From: an uncultured Alphaproteobacteria bacterium
GTDB lineage: Bacteria > Pseudomonadota > Alphaproteobacteria > UBA8366 > GCA-2717185
Direction of reading: 5' to 3'
NCBI GenBank assembly: GCA_943788635.1
Contig: CALSRA010000010.1
Span: 62,001-126,000 of the forward strand
DNA: 64,000 nucleotides
Both the position numbers and the translations under genes were made by a program. Positions 8,603 through 19,800 of this stretch are shown in pieces (position 1 is the stretch's first letter; every line of letters starts with the position of its first letter). The notes beneath the pieces are model-generated. The model did no database searches, was not told the DNA's origin, and saw only the letters and a list, made by a program, of their open reading frames with translations.

Positions 8603-9835
8603 CTAGGGGTCCTTCGGCGCGCGGATCGTTCCGGCCGTTTCCAGTGCTTCGATGCGCGTCGTGTCATACCCCAACAGGTCCCGCAGAATCTCCCGCGAAT
8701 GCTGGCCCAGCACCGGCGCCCCAACGGGGTCGCGCACCGGCGTGCCGGTGAAACGCATCGGCGAGCCCACGACCGGAACGCTGCCCAGGCTGGCATGCGG
8801 CGCCTGTTTGACCAGCCCGCTGGTCGTCATTTCTTCCGATTCCATTGCCTCCGCAACCGTGCGGATGGGGCCGGCGGGAACGCCGGCGGCGCGCATCGCG
8901 GCAATCCAGTTGTCGCGGGTGTCGCCCGCGAACAGCCCGTTCAGGGTCGCGTTCAGCCGGTCCTTGTTGTTGACCCGGCCTTCGTTGGCCGCGAAATCCG
9001 GGTCTTCCGGCAGGTCGGGGCGGTTCAGGACCGTCAGGCAGAGTTTGCGGAACACGGCATCGCCCGCCACCGTCAGCATGAACGGCCCGTCCGCCGCCTC
9101 ATAGGCGCCAACCGGCTGGGCCACGGGGGAGGAATTACCGAAACGGGTCGCGTCCACCCCGGCGGTCAGGTAACTGCTGGCGAAGGGAATCATCACCGCA
9201 CTGGCGGAATCGAACAGCGGCACATCGATGCGCTGGCCCAGCCCCGTGACCTTGCGGCTGTACAGCGCGCCGAGAATTGCCTGCGACGCAAACATGCCGG
9301 CGAAGACATCGATCAGCGACACGCCGAGCCGCATCGGGTCGCCCGCCGGATCGCCGGTCACCGCCATCATGCCGCTTTCCGCCTGGATGACGGGGTCGTA
9401 TCCGGCGCGCGCTGCGAAGGGTCCGTCGCGGCCATAGCCGGAAATCGAACAATAGATCACGCTCGGGTTGGTCTGTATCAGGCTGTCGTAATCCAGTCCG
9501 AAGCGCTGCATGATTTCGGCGCTGAAATTTTCGACCACCACATCGGCGCGGTCGGCGAGATCCCGTGCGACCTGCTGGCCTTCCGGGGTGGAAATGTTCA
9601 GCGCGATGCTTTTCTTGTTCCGGTTGATGGCCAGGAAATAGCTCGATTCATCGCCCATCGCCGGCGGGCGGAAGCCCCGGCTGTCATCGCCACCCTTCGG
9701 ATTTTCGACCTTGACGATCTCCGCGCCCAGATCGCCCAGCTGCAACGTGCAATAGGGCCCGGCGAGCACGCGGCTGAAATCCAGCACGGTGACGCCGTCC
9801 AGCGCGCCCGGCTTCTGTTCCGTTTGTGCGGTCAT
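8603..9835 (-). CDS. CaiB/BaiF family CoA transferase
   Basis: LDGVTVLDFSRVLAGPYCTLQLGDLGAEIVKVENPKGGDDSRG, VVENFSAEIMQRFGLDYDSL. Confidence 0.94.
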   Translation of the reverse strand: MTAQTEQKPGALDGVTVLDFSRVLAGPYCTLQLGDLGAEIVKVENPKGGDDSRGFRPPAMGDESSYFLAINRNKKSIALNISTPEGQQVARDLADRADVVVENFSAEIMQRFGLDYDSLIQTNPSVIYCSISGYGRDGPFAARAGYDPVIQAESGMMAVTGDPAGDPMRLGVSLIDVFAGMFASQAILGALYSRKVTGLGQRIDVPLFDSASAVMIPFASSYLTAGVDATRFGNSSPVAQPVGAYEAADGPFMLTVAGDAVFRKLCLTVLNRPDLPEDPDFAANEGRVNNKDRLNATLNGLFAGDTRDNWIAAMRAAGVPAGPIRTVAEAMESEEMTTSGLVKQAPHASLGSVPVVGSPMRFTGTPVRDPVGAPVLGQHSREILRDLLGYDTTRIEALETAGTIRAPKDP

Positions 9836-9996
9836 TGGCGGCTCGCTTTCGGGGAATATCTTGATTTATCGACGGAAATAGTATATATTCCTAATTTGTC
9901 TTTTTAGAGAAAATGGCGTGTTGAGAGGGCGATGACAACAAATGCCAATCGATGCCAATCGCATTACATGGTTTCATTTCGGCCGCGCCTTTGCGA

Positions 9997-10758
9997 TCAG
10001 TACTGGATGCGCCGGGTCATCGCGCCGTCAACGACCAGATTGGCGCCGGTGATGAAACTCGCAGCCGGGCTGGCCAGAAAGACCACGGCATTGGCGACTT
10101 CCTGCGGCGTGGCCATGCGGCCCAGCGGATTGCGCTCCAGGCTTGTCTGGAACAGGTCGGGGCTTTCCTTCTTGCGGATATCCCAGACGCCGCCTTCGAA
10201 GAAGACATTGCCGGGGGAAACGGTATTGGCGCGGATGCCTTTTTCGGCCCAGGCGTTGGAGGCGTTGGCCATATAGGCGATCACGGCGGCCTTCATGCCG
10301 GTATAGGCCCGGATGCCCTGCGAGGATTCCAGCGCCGCGGTGCTGGAAATCGAAACGAAAGACCCGGCATCCGATTTCTCAAGAAAGGGCAGCGCCGCTT
10401 CCGCAACACGCACCGTGCCGAGCATGTCGACCTCCAGCATACGGCGCCAGGCGTCTTCATCCGCCCCGCCGGCCAGCGCGCTGACATTCGCCACGACGAT
10501 GTCGATCCCGCCCAGTTCCGCCGCCGCGTCATTGACCCATTTCGCCGTCGCGTCGGTGTCCGTGACGTCCACGGCCCGGCCGGTGGCTTTGACACCCTTT
10601 GCCACCAGCGACTTCACCACCGCGTCGACCGCAGCGCCGTCACGGGCGCAGGTCGCGACGTCACAGCCTTCCGCCGCGAGGGTTTCAGCGATGGCGCGGC
10701 CAATGCCCCGTGTGCCGCCGGTGACGATTGCCTTCTTGCCCTTGAGATCGAGATCCAT
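9997..10758 (-). CDS. SDR family oxidoreductase
   Basis: MDLDLKGKKAIVTGGTRGIGRAIAETLAAEG (TGxxxGIG), YTGMKAAV active-site region. Confidence 0.92.
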   Translation of the reverse strand: MDLDLKGKKAIVTGGTRGIGRAIAETLAAEGCDVATCARDGAAVDAVVKSLVAKGVKATGRAVDVTDTDATAKWVNDAAAELGGIDIVVANVSALAGGADEDAWRRMLEVDMLGTVRVAEAALPFLEKSDAGSFVSISSTAALESSQGIRAYTGMKAAVIAYMANASNAWAEKGIRANTVSPGNVFFEGGVWDIRKKESPDLFQTSLERNPLGRMATPQEVANAVVFLASPAASFITGANLVVDGAMTRRIQY

Positions 10759-10895
10759 GCCGTATGCTCCCTGTTTGAATTTGCGCTGATTATGCGCCAT
10801 TCCATCGATGATGCGAACCCGGCTTGCCTGCCGCGCTGCCCGATGTGCAGAATTGCCGCCAACGCATATGCGCGATTGAATCAACGGGGGATATC

Positions 10896-11660
10896 ATGAC
10901 GACACGGGAAGAACTGCGGCAGAAGGGCACTGCCATCCGCGAGAAACTCGGCTTTGTCGGCACCAGCAATGTGGGCGCGCTTGCGCCCGGCCTGGACAAG
11001 CTGACCGAGGAAATGGTGTTCGGGTCGGTTTGGGCGCGGCCGCATCTGGCGCTGGAAGATCGCATGCTGGCCGTGTTGTCGGCGCTGATGTCGCAACAAC
11101 GGCTGCCGCAGCTCAAACGTTATATTTCCGGGGCGCTGAATATCGGTATGCCAGCGCGGACGATCCAGGAAATTTTCGTGCATTGCTCGCTGTATAACGG
11201 GTTTCCCGCGACCCTGAACGCGCTGACCATGGCGCAGGAGGCCTTTGCCGATGCCGGGGTCACGGTGCCCGATGTCGATATTCCGGAGCTTGATGCCGAC
11301 GCGATGATGGCGCTGGGCGTGGAAACAATGATTACGCTGCATGGCGACCGTGCGCAGCAGAGCTATGCGTCGCCGGACAATCCGGTTACGGGCATGCTCT
11401 ATCCCACCGCGATCGCCTATGGCTATGGCGAAATCTGGAGCCGACCGGATCTCGATTTCCGGCAGCGCGCCATTTGTGCCGTTGCCGCCTTCACGGCGAT
11501 CGATCATTTACCGCAGGTCGTGAAATTCGGTCAGGCGGCAATGAATGTCGGGCTCACGAAGCAGCAGGTGATTGAAACGATTATCCAGACCGGTCCCTAT
11601 GCCGGATTCCCGCGCTCGCTTACGGCGCTGGCGGCCTTTGGGGATGCTGTGGGCTCCTGA
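10896..11660 (+). CDS. carboxymuconolactone decarboxylase family protein (two CMD-like domains)
   Basis: LEDRMLAVLSALMSQQRLPQLKRYISGALNIGMPARTIQEIFVHCSLYNGFPATLNAL and second repeat FRQRAICAVAAFTAID...NVGLTKQQVIETIIQTGPYAGFPRSLTAL. Confidence 0.86.
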   Translation: MTTREELRQKGTAIREKLGFVGTSNVGALAPGLDKLTEEMVFGSVWARPHLALEDRMLAVLSALMSQQRLPQLKRYISGALNIGMPARTIQEIFVHCSLYNGFPATLNALTMAQEAFADAGVTVPDVDIPELDADAMMALGVETMITLHGDRAQQSYASPDNPVTGMLYPTAIAYGYGEIWSRPDLDFRQRAICAVAAFTAIDHLPQVVKFGQAAMNVGLTKQQVIETIIQTGPYAGFPRSLTALAAFGDAVGS

Positions 11661-11714
11661 GCCGAATCACTGTAAGGTAATATTATTCAACACATTATCC
11701 GGCAGGAGCAGGCC

Positions 11715-12329
11715 ATGTTTTATGACGATCCCAAGAACCACAAAATGCGGCACAACCCGTTCAAGGCGCTGGTCGCACCGCGCCCGATTGCCTGGGTCAG
11801 CTCGATGGACAGCAACGGCTTACTGAATCTGGCGCCGTTCAGTTATTTCAACGCGGTGGCGGATGCGCCGCCCATGGTTTTCTTCTCGCCCAATGGTCCC
11901 CGGCCCGCGGGCGGCGCCAAGGATACGCTGAACAACATCGAAGAAACCAACGAGTTCGTGGTCAACCTGTGCAGCTGGGAATTGCGTGACGCAATGAACA
12001 AGTCATCGGCGTCGGTCGATCCCGATGTCGATGAATTCGCGCTGGCCGGCGTTACCCCCGCCGATTGCGTGCATGTGAAAGTGCCGCGCGTTAAGGAGGC
12101 CCCCGCCAGCCTGGAATGCAAGTTCCTGACCCGGATCAGCATGCCGAGCTCGAATCCGATTTCGCGCAACAACATGATCATCGGCGAAGTCGTCGGCGTT
12201 CATATCGACGACCGGATTATCGAGGACGGCATGGTGAATACAACGGCCTATCACCCGCTGGCCCGGCACGGTTACATGGATTACAGCGCGACCGAAAATG
12301 TCTTTGAAATGATGCGGCCCGGCGGTTGA
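11715..12329 (+). CDS. flavin reductase family protein
   Basis: FKALVAPRPIAWVSSMDSNGLLNLAPFSYFNAVADAPPMVFFSPN. Confidence 0.9.
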   Translation: MFYDDPKNHKMRHNPFKALVAPRPIAWVSSMDSNGLLNLAPFSYFNAVADAPPMVFFSPNGPRPAGGAKDTLNNIEETNEFVVNLCSWELRDAMNKSSASVDPDVDEFALAGVTPADCVHVKVPRVKEAPASLECKFLTRISMPSSNPISRNNMIIGEVVGVHIDDRIIEDGMVNTTAYHPLARHGYMDYSATENVFEMMRPGG

Positions 12330-13216
12330 CCGATACGACCCGCGCGTCACCCGGATCGGTAGCGCGCGGGATCGTCTACATGATCGCCGGCACACTGATG
12401 CTGACGAGCCAGGACGCGGTCTCAAAGTACCTGACCACCGATTATCATTTCGGTGAAATATTCTTTTATCGGGGAATATGGGCCTACGTGCCGTTGGCCT
12501 TCTTTGTCTGGCGCGCCGGGGGGCTTGCGGTCTTGCGCAGTCGCGAACCGGGGGTGAACATGATCCGGGCGCTGCTGAATACGGCGGCCGGGGTCTTGAT
12601 CATTTCGGCGCTGGCGCTGCTGCCCATCGCGGATGTCTTCGCCATCGTGTTCCTCAGTCCGCTGATCGTCACGGCGCTGTCACCCTGGATGCTGGGCGAA
12701 GCTGTCGGCTGGCGGCGGTGGAGTGCCGTGCTCGTCGGGTTTGCCGGGGTGCTGGTGATGACCCGGCCCGGCGGTGCGGGGATCGGCTGGCTGGTGCTTC
12801 TGCCGCTTGGTGTTGCGGTGGTGATGGCCCTGCGCGATATCCTGACGCGGCGGCTGGGTGCGCATGATTCAACGGTGACCATCCTGATGTACACCGTGAC
12901 GGTCTCCGTGGGGTTCGGGGGGCTGACGATGCTCTGGACCGGCACGACGATGCCGCCGCTGGAACACTGGGCAATTTTCATTGTGGCGGGGCTGATCAAC
13001 GGAACCGCCCATTTCCTGACCATCCGCGCATTCCAGCTGGTTGCGGCTGCCGTGGTGTCGCCGTTCAAATATCTGTCGATTGTCTGGGCGGCGGTGCTCG
13101 GTTTCGTCATCTGGGGCGACGTGCCGGACGCCTATCTAATCTGCGGCGCGGTACTGGTCGTCGGTAGCGGGTTGTATACCCTGCACCGGGAGACACGGCG
13201 TAAAAAGCTGGCTTAG
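12326..13216 (+). CDS. DMT superfamily (EamA) transporter
   Basis: ten hydrophobic segments; GTLMLTSQDAVSKYL..., EamA-type repeats; TTG start overlapping the upstream stop. Confidence 0.9.
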   Translation: MTDTTRASPGSVARGIVYMIAGTLMLTSQDAVSKYLTTDYHFGEIFFYRGIWAYVPLAFFVWRAGGLAVLRSREPGVNMIRALLNTAAGVLIISALALLPIADVFAIVFLSPLIVTALSPWMLGEAVGWRRWSAVLVGFAGVLVMTRPGGAGIGWLVLLPLGVAVVMALRDILTRRLGAHDSTVTILMYTVTVSVGFGGLTMLWTGTTMPPLEHWAIFIVAGLINGTAHFLTIRAFQLVAAAVVSPFKYLSIVWAAVLGFVIWGDVPDAYLICGAVLVVGSGLYTLHRETRRKKLA

Positions 13217-13250
13217 GGCCGCTGTTCCCGGCGGGAGGGCCCGGGCTGGG

Positions 13251-15023
13251 CTAGACCTCGCCCTGCTCCTCGGCCCGCGCTTGCAGTACGGCATTATTAT
13301 AGGCGGACATCACGTCGAGCTGGTGGACGAAGCCAACGACGCGGGTGACGTATCGGTCGGCGACCACTGCGATATGTTCTTCATGCACCGAATCCATCAG
13401 CTTCAAGGCCTGGTCGAGTGTGTCGTCCGGCGTCAGGACCGGTGGATTATGGCGTGCGACATCTTCGGCGCTGCGGCCGGCATCGTCGGTGGTATCAAAG
13501 GCGGCATCGCCAAGGTCGGCCAAGGTGATCGTGCCATGCAGCATGCCGAAATGGTCGACCACGAAAATTTCACCGTAATGGGATTCCTGCAGTCTGTGCC
13601 GGACCGTATCCAGCGATGCATCCGGATCGACGGTTTCGTACTCGCTTTTCATCACGGTGGCGATGGTGATCGCGCGCAGAAGGCTTTGTTCCCGCCCGCC
13701 TTTCACATCGAGTCCCCGCGTCGCGAGCTGCCAGGTAAAATAGGAATGCTTGAAGACGTGGCGGGTTACGACAGACGCAATAACCGTGGCGATCATCACG
13801 GCGATCGTAATGGCGTAATTATTGGTCAACTCGAAGATCATCAGGATGGTCGATATCGGTGCGCCCAGCACGGCACCGGCGACGGCGCCCATGCCGACAA
13901 TCGTATAGGCGCCATTTCCGGATGACAGTTCCGGAAACAGCTGCGTTGCGATCAGGCCAAAAGCGCCGCCCAGCATGGCGCCCAGATAGAGCGACGGTGA
14001 AAATACGCCGCCGCCAAATCCGAAGGCGAGGGAGACGGCGGTCGCCGCGGTCTTTGCAACCAGCAGGCTGACCAGCAGCCACAGCTCCATGCGCTCCTGC
14101 ATGGCGGCATTCGTGGCTTCATATCCAACGCCCAGAACATGCGGGAATGCCAGGGCGAGAACCCCGACCAGAAATCCGCCACAGGCTGGTCTCAGCCAGA
14201 CCGGAATATTGGTTTTCTTTATGGTGTTCTGGGTGAAGGCGACCGATTGCATGAAGATGATTGCCATCATGGCGCTGATCAGGCCCAGCATGGCGAAGGC
14301 GGGAAATTCGAGAAAAGAAACGACTTCGTATTCGCGGATCAGGAAGGCTGGAAAGTCGCCAAAATAGATCCGGCTGACGATGGTACCCGTCACCGACGCG
14401 ATGACGATAGGGGCAAAGGCTTTCAGCGCGTAATGGCCGATGACGACTTCGAGGGCGAAAAAGACGCCGGCAATTGGCGCGTTGAAGGAAGCCGCCACCG
14501 CCGCTGCGACGCCACACCCGAGCAGGGTGCGCGCCAGCGGCCGGCCGAGTCGCAGCTTGTCCGCGACAAAGACGCTTAATGTCGCGCCGAGATGCACCAC
14601 CGGGCCTTCGCGGCCGGTCGATGCGCCGGCGCCCAGTGAAATGGCGCTGATCAGGGCGGAGACGAGGCCGTTGCGCAGGCTCATTTCCCCGTCGCGCAGC
14701 GTGGAGGCTTCAATAACATCGGCAACGGCATGCACCCGCTGGCCCGGCATCGCAAAGCGAATCAGGAGCCCGACGATCAATCCGCCGCCGGTTGTCGCCA
14801 GCAGGATATGCCACCAGGGCAACTTGCTCGCCAGGCTGAACACGTATTCGGAATCGAAGCCGAAGGCGAGCGATTGGACAAGTGCGATGCCTTCGCGAAA
14901 CACGATGGCCGCGCCGCCGCCCAGCAGCCCGACCAGGGCCGCTAGAATCGTCAGGATAATCTGCTCGTTCTTGACCATACGGCCAAGACTCCGCAGAGAC
15001 GTCTCGACGGGTTGAAAAGTCAC
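13251..15023 (-). CDS. ClC-family chloride channel/H+-antiporter with C-terminal CBS domains
   Basis: GAGASTGREGPVVHLGATLS, GFGGGVFSPSLYLGAMLGGAFG; CBS-like MKSEYETVDPDASLDTVRHRL. Confidence 0.93.
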   Translation of the reverse strand: MTFQPVETSLRSLGRMVKNEQIILTILAALVGLLGGGAAIVFREGIALVQSLAFGFDSEYVFSLASKLPWWHILLATTGGGLIVGLLIRFAMPGQRVHAVADVIEASTLRDGEMSLRNGLVSALISAISLGAGASTGREGPVVHLGATLSVFVADKLRLGRPLARTLLGCGVAAAVAASFNAPIAGVFFALEVVIGHYALKAFAPIVIASVTGTIVSRIYFGDFPAFLIREYEVVSFLEFPAFAMLGLISAMMAIIFMQSVAFTQNTIKKTNIPVWLRPACGGFLVGVLALAFPHVLGVGYEATNAAMQERMELWLLVSLLVAKTAATAVSLAFGFGGGVFSPSLYLGAMLGGAFGLIATQLFPELSSGNGAYTIVGMGAVAGAVLGAPISTILMIFELTNNYAITIAVMIATVIASVVTRHVFKHSYFTWQLATRGLDVKGGREQSLLRAITIATVMKSEYETVDPDASLDTVRHRLQESHYGEIFVVDHFGMLHGTITLADLGDAAFDTTDDAGRSAEDVARHNPPVLTPDDTLDQALKLMDSVHEEHIAVVADRYVTRVVGFVHQLDVMSAYNNAVLQARAEEQGEV

Positions 15024-15118
15024 TGTTTCGCCACGAAATTTACGGCCGGGCTGGCCGTGTCTGTATTAATGCAGATAATCGATCAACCGGCAACGGGCAC
15101 CGGCACCCGATTGGCCTG

Positions 15119-16177
15119 TCAGCTCTCGAGTTCGGCGCTTTCGAGTTCCTGTTCCGTCACGACCCTGTTCCGACCCGTCCCTTTTGCGTGATACAGACTC
15201 TGGTCGGCACGCTGGACGAGATCGTCCAGGGGTTCGCCATGCTTGAACAGCGCGATACCCATGGACATCGTGATATTGCCAAAATCCTCGCCGGTTGATT
15301 TCTTGCGAATTCGTTTGGAACTGACCGTCGTGCGGACTTTGTCACCAAATACCTGGGCTTCATCCAGAACGACGTTCGGAATGATGATGGCAAATTCCTC
15401 ACCGCCATAACGGGCCGGCGTGACTTTAGCTTTGTCGGACGTTTCCTTGCGCAGGATCATGCCAACGAGCTTGAGGACCTGGTCGCCGATCTGGTGACCG
15501 TAGTTGTCATTGAATTTCTTGAAGTGATCGATATCCCCGAGCAACAGGCAAAGCTGTTCACCGGATTCCATTGCCTCTGCGGCAAGGTCACGCAGACTGA
15601 TATCGAAGAATTTGCGATTGCCGATACCTGTCAGGGCATCCGTCATCGCTTCCTTCTGCACATTTTCGAGGTTCTGGCGCAGGGATTCGATTTCGCCGGA
15701 TGATTTATCCAGCCGGCTTTTCAGCAACTGGTTCTGTGCCTGCATGCCCTTTGTATCGGATACCAGCGATTCTATCGCGCGGCGGAACCCTTCCATGCTA
15801 TCCGCGCTGGCCATGTCGCCCAGGTTGCTTTCCAACGACTTGCCATAGGATTCAACGCCACTGCTGGCTTCGTTCAGGAAGCCAAGAACGGCACCCATGG
15901 AATTGCCGAATTGCTCGCCTGCGCTGGATATTGCCGATGCGGCGTCACTGGACTCAAAATACTGTTGCCGCAGCGAACCATTCTGTTCCTGCGTAAAGGG
16001 CTGCTGGTTTGAAACGAGAATTTCAATGGTTTTACTCAGGTTTTCATCCCGGCCACTGACATGGGTATACCAGAGTTCAAAATTTGCCGGCGTCTTGGCG
16101 ACATTGTGTTTTGTCATCAAGGAAATGGCTTCTTCTGCATACTCCGTAGCCTGATCGAGACCGTCCAAATATTCCAT
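15119..16177 (-). CDS. GGDEF diguanylate cyclase
   Basis: TDALTGIGNRKFFD, LLLGDIDHFKKFNDNYGH, RYGGEEFAIIIP. Confidence 0.93.
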   Translation of the reverse strand: MEYLDGLDQATEYAEEAISLMTKHNVAKTPANFELWYTHVSGRDENLSKTIEILVSNQQPFTQEQNGSLRQQYFESSDAASAISSAGEQFGNSMGAVLGFLNEASSGVESYGKSLESNLGDMASADSMEGFRRAIESLVSDTKGMQAQNQLLKSRLDKSSGEIESLRQNLENVQKEAMTDALTGIGNRKFFDISLRDLAAEAMESGEQLCLLLGDIDHFKKFNDNYGHQIGDQVLKLVGMILRKETSDKAKVTPARYGGEEFAIIIPNVVLDEAQVFGDKVRTTVSSKRIRKKSTGEDFGNITMSMGIALFKHGEPLDDLVQRADQSLYHAKGTGRNRVVTEQELESAELES

Positions 16178-16290
16178 GCCCGCAACCGCAATAATTCTGA
16201 TTAATCCATTGTCGGCCGGAAAGGTAACAGAGTCCTTACCAGCGGCAACTAAATTATTAGGGATTCAAAGAATAAAACCGGAAAAAAAGG

Positions 16291-16773
16291 CTATTTTCGT
16301 CTGATTCCGATGGGCCGACCGACCTGTTTCGGTGTCGGCAGCGTATTTTGCCGATCAAGCAGCGTTGCAACGCTGCGCCACAAATCGCTCCGCATCGGGG
16401 CGACGCGACGGTTTTCCAGGCTGATATGGACCGATAGAATTTCGTTCGTTGCGGACAGGTAACCTTTATCCGCGTGGTACATGGAATGGAAAAAGTGGAG
16501 CCGTTTTTCGTCTGCATCCAGCAATTGCGTTGTAAACCGCAGCGGGTCGCCTTCGAGGACTTCTTCCAGATACGAAATGTTGATGTCCAGGGCGAATGTC
16601 GTACTGTTGGCCTCGGTTTTATACGCCTGGTCCAGGCCGATATGATCGAAGAACGCATCGGTCGCGTAATCGAACGCAAGCAGGTAGTACGCCACGTTCA
16701 TATGGCCGTTGTAGTCGATCCATTCGGGGCGGACGACACAGGAATATAGTTCTAGCGGTTCATTTTCTGTCAT
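16291..16773 (-). CDS. acyl-CoA thioesterase family (hotdog) protein
   Basis: VVRPEWIDYNGHMNVAYYLLAFDYATDAFFDHIGL. Confidence 0.88.
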   Translation of the reverse strand: MTENEPLELYSCVVRPEWIDYNGHMNVAYYLLAFDYATDAFFDHIGLDQAYKTEANSTTFALDINISYLEEVLEGDPLRFTTQLLDADEKRLHFFHSMYHADKGYLSATNEILSVHISLENRRVAPMRSDLWRSVATLLDRQNTLPTPKQVGRPIGIRRK

Positions 16774-16824
16774 GACGCGGAGCCTAGTCTGGCGATTATT
16801 TCATGGCAAGAGTCGGGCCCGGGG

Positions 16825-19800
16825 CTAGACCGAAAAATACTTTGCTTCGGGATGCAGTATGACGATGGCACTGGTCGATTGCTCGGGGTGCAGTTGGGAT
16901 TCGTCAGACAATTCTATACCGAGCCGGTCTGCGCCGAGCAGCGCCAGGATTTTATCCTGATCCTCGACTTTCGGACAGGCGGGGTAACCGAAGGAGTAAC
17001 GGCTGCCGCGATATTCCTGCTGCAGCATTTTATCGATTTCACGGGCTTCCTCGCTGGCGAAACCCAGTTCGGCCCGGATTCGCTTGTGGGTATATTCAGC
17101 CATGGCTTCCGCCATTTCGACGCCAAGCCCGTGCAGGTAGAGATAGTCCTGATACCGGTCTTCACCGAACCAGTCCCGGGCCACTTCGGACGCATGCTGC
17201 CCCATCGTGACGACCTGCAATGCCACAACATCGCGATCGTCTGATCCCTTGGAAATATCCCGAATAAAATCGGTGATGCATTTGTTGTCGCCTTCCGCCT
17301 GTCGCGGCAGGGCGAAACGGGCCACTTCCGTCTTGCCGTCCTCATCAAACAGGACAAGGTCATCACCTTCAGCGGCGGCTTTCCAGTATCCATAGGCGGC
17401 CTGGGGCACAAGAATATCCTGCTGGACGGCGATATCGACCATGCGTTTCAGAATGGGCCGCAATTCCTTTTTCGCCCATTCCATATATTCGGTCAGGCTT
17501 TTTCCGTCCTTACGGTAGCCCCACTGGAACTGATACAGCATCCTTTCGTTCAGGAAAGGCACCAGCGTGGGCACGGGAACCCGGGCGATAATACGTGGGC
17601 CCCAGAACGGCGGTGTCGGGGTTTCCGAATCCTGTACGAGGGCACGACGCTGCTCGCCCTGCTCCTTGGTGGCCGGGGCCGCTGCTCGCTGCGCTCTGCC
17701 AAGGGATTTTTTGGTATTGCTTGGCCGCGTCGAACGCTTTTCCGCAACCGAGGCAAGGTGGCTTTGGAAGTCGCCGTTTACAACCTTGTCCATCAGGTGC
17801 AGGCCATCGAAAGCATCGCGCGCATAGGCGACGCCGCCGCTGCCATAGGCGCTGACACAGTCTTCCTCGACATAGGCGCGGGTCAATGCCGCGCCACCCA
17901 GGATGACGGGAAGTGTGACGCCGGCACGGGTCATTTCTTCCAGGTTCTCGCGCATGACGACGGTTGATTTCACCAGCAAGCCGGACATGCCGATGGCGTT
18001 GGCCTGATGTTCGCCGACGGCTGTAATGATATTCGCTATCGGCTGTTTGATGCCAAGGTTGACGACCTTGTAGCCGTTATTGGTGAGGATGATATCGACG
18101 AGGTTTTTGCCGATATCGTGCACATCGCCCTTCACCGTCGCGAGGATGATGGTGCCCTTTTCCTGCCCTTCAATTTTTTCCATATGCGGTTCCAGGCAGG
18201 CGACGGCGGCCTTCATTGTTTCCGCCGATTTCAGAACGAAGGGCAATTGCATTTTGCCGGCGCCGAACAATTCGCCAACGACCTTCATGCCATCCAGCAG
18301 GAAAGTGTTGATGATATGCAGTGGCGCGTGCGTTTCCATGGCCTCGGTCAGGTCCTCCTCGAGGCCTTGCCGGTCGCCATCCACGATCCTCAGCGAAAGG
18401 CGTTCTTCAACTGCTTCGGGGCGTTCCTTCTTTGCGCTTTTCTCCGCAGTCCGCCCGTCAAACAGTGCCAGGTATTCACTGAGCGGGTCATATCCTTCGC
18501 GACGCCGGTCGAAAATCAGATCTTCGGCAATTTTTACTTCCTGCTCCGGAATGGCGTGCAGCGGCATGATCTTGCTGACATGCAGAATGGCGCCGGTCAT
18601 GCCGCGACGGGCGGCGTGATCGAGGTATACCGAATTCAGCACATGGCGTGCGGCGGCATTCAGACCGAATGAAATGTTGGAAAGTCCCAGAATGATCTGA
18701 CATTCGGGCAATTCCCGGGCAATCATTTCGATGGCATCCAGCGTATGCACGCCCAGCAGGCGATCATCCTCGTTACCGGTGCAGATCGTGAAGGTCAGCG
18801 GATCGAACAGCAAATCGGATGGCGGCAGGCCATGCTTGTTGACCGCAAAATCATACAGGCGTTTTGCGATACGCAGTTTCTCTTCTGCCGTTTTCGCCAT
18901 TCCCTCTTCATCGATGGTCAGGGCGATGACGCCGGCACCGAATTTGCGCGCCAGTTTCAGACGCTTTTCAGCGGGTTCCTCGCCATCTTCGAAATTGATC
19001 GAATTGATGATCGGTTTGCCGCCATACAGCCGCAGGGCGGATTCCAGCACGGGCAGTTCTGTTGAATCGATGACCAGCGGTGCATCGACCGAACCGCGCA
19101 TGCGCTCAACGACCGCATCCATTTCCTCAATTTCGTTCCGTCCGACAAAAGCGGTACAGACATCGATAGCGTGGCTGCCCTCGCGAACCTGGTCACGCCC
19201 CATCTCGACACAGGCATCCCAGTCTCCGGATTCCTGCAATTCGCGGAATTTTCGGCTGCCATTGGCGTTGCAGCGCTCGCCTATGGAGAAGACGGCGTTT
19301 TCCTGCCGGTAGGCGACGGGCCCGTACAGCGATGAAAGTGATGGTGTCCAGTTCGCTGTCCGTCCAGCCGGCGCCGGCCGGTAGCCATCGGGTGCCAGAC
19401 TGCGCAACATGGCGTCCAGGGCCGTGATGTGTGTGACGTCCGTGCCGCAGCACCCGCCAATCAGGTTGATTCCGTCCTCCGTCACAAACCGGCGCAGCCA
19501 ATCGGCCATTTCCGGTGCACCAAGCGGGTAATGCGGCGCCCCATCCACCAGTTCGGGAAGGCCGGCATTCGGCTGAATCGAGATCATCTCGGGCCAGTTC
19601 TCGCTGAGCCATTTCACATGCTCGGACATTTCCTGCGGGCCGGTTGCGCAGTTCAGGCCCATTGAATCGACGCCGAGCGCACGGATAATGGTCGCCGCCC
19701 CGGCTATGTCGGTACCGACCAGCATGGTCCCGGTTGTTTCCACCGTTACCTGAACGAAAATCGGCAGGGAAACATCGGAATCCAGTCGGGCAAGCTTCAC

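Noticed and set aside
8699-9907. 402-aa plus-strand ORF
   Set aside because: Shadow ORF opposite the CaiB/BaiF CoA transferase, no recognisable domain.
9952-10899. 315-aa plus-strand ORF
   Set aside because: Antisense to the SDR gene; composition not protein-like.
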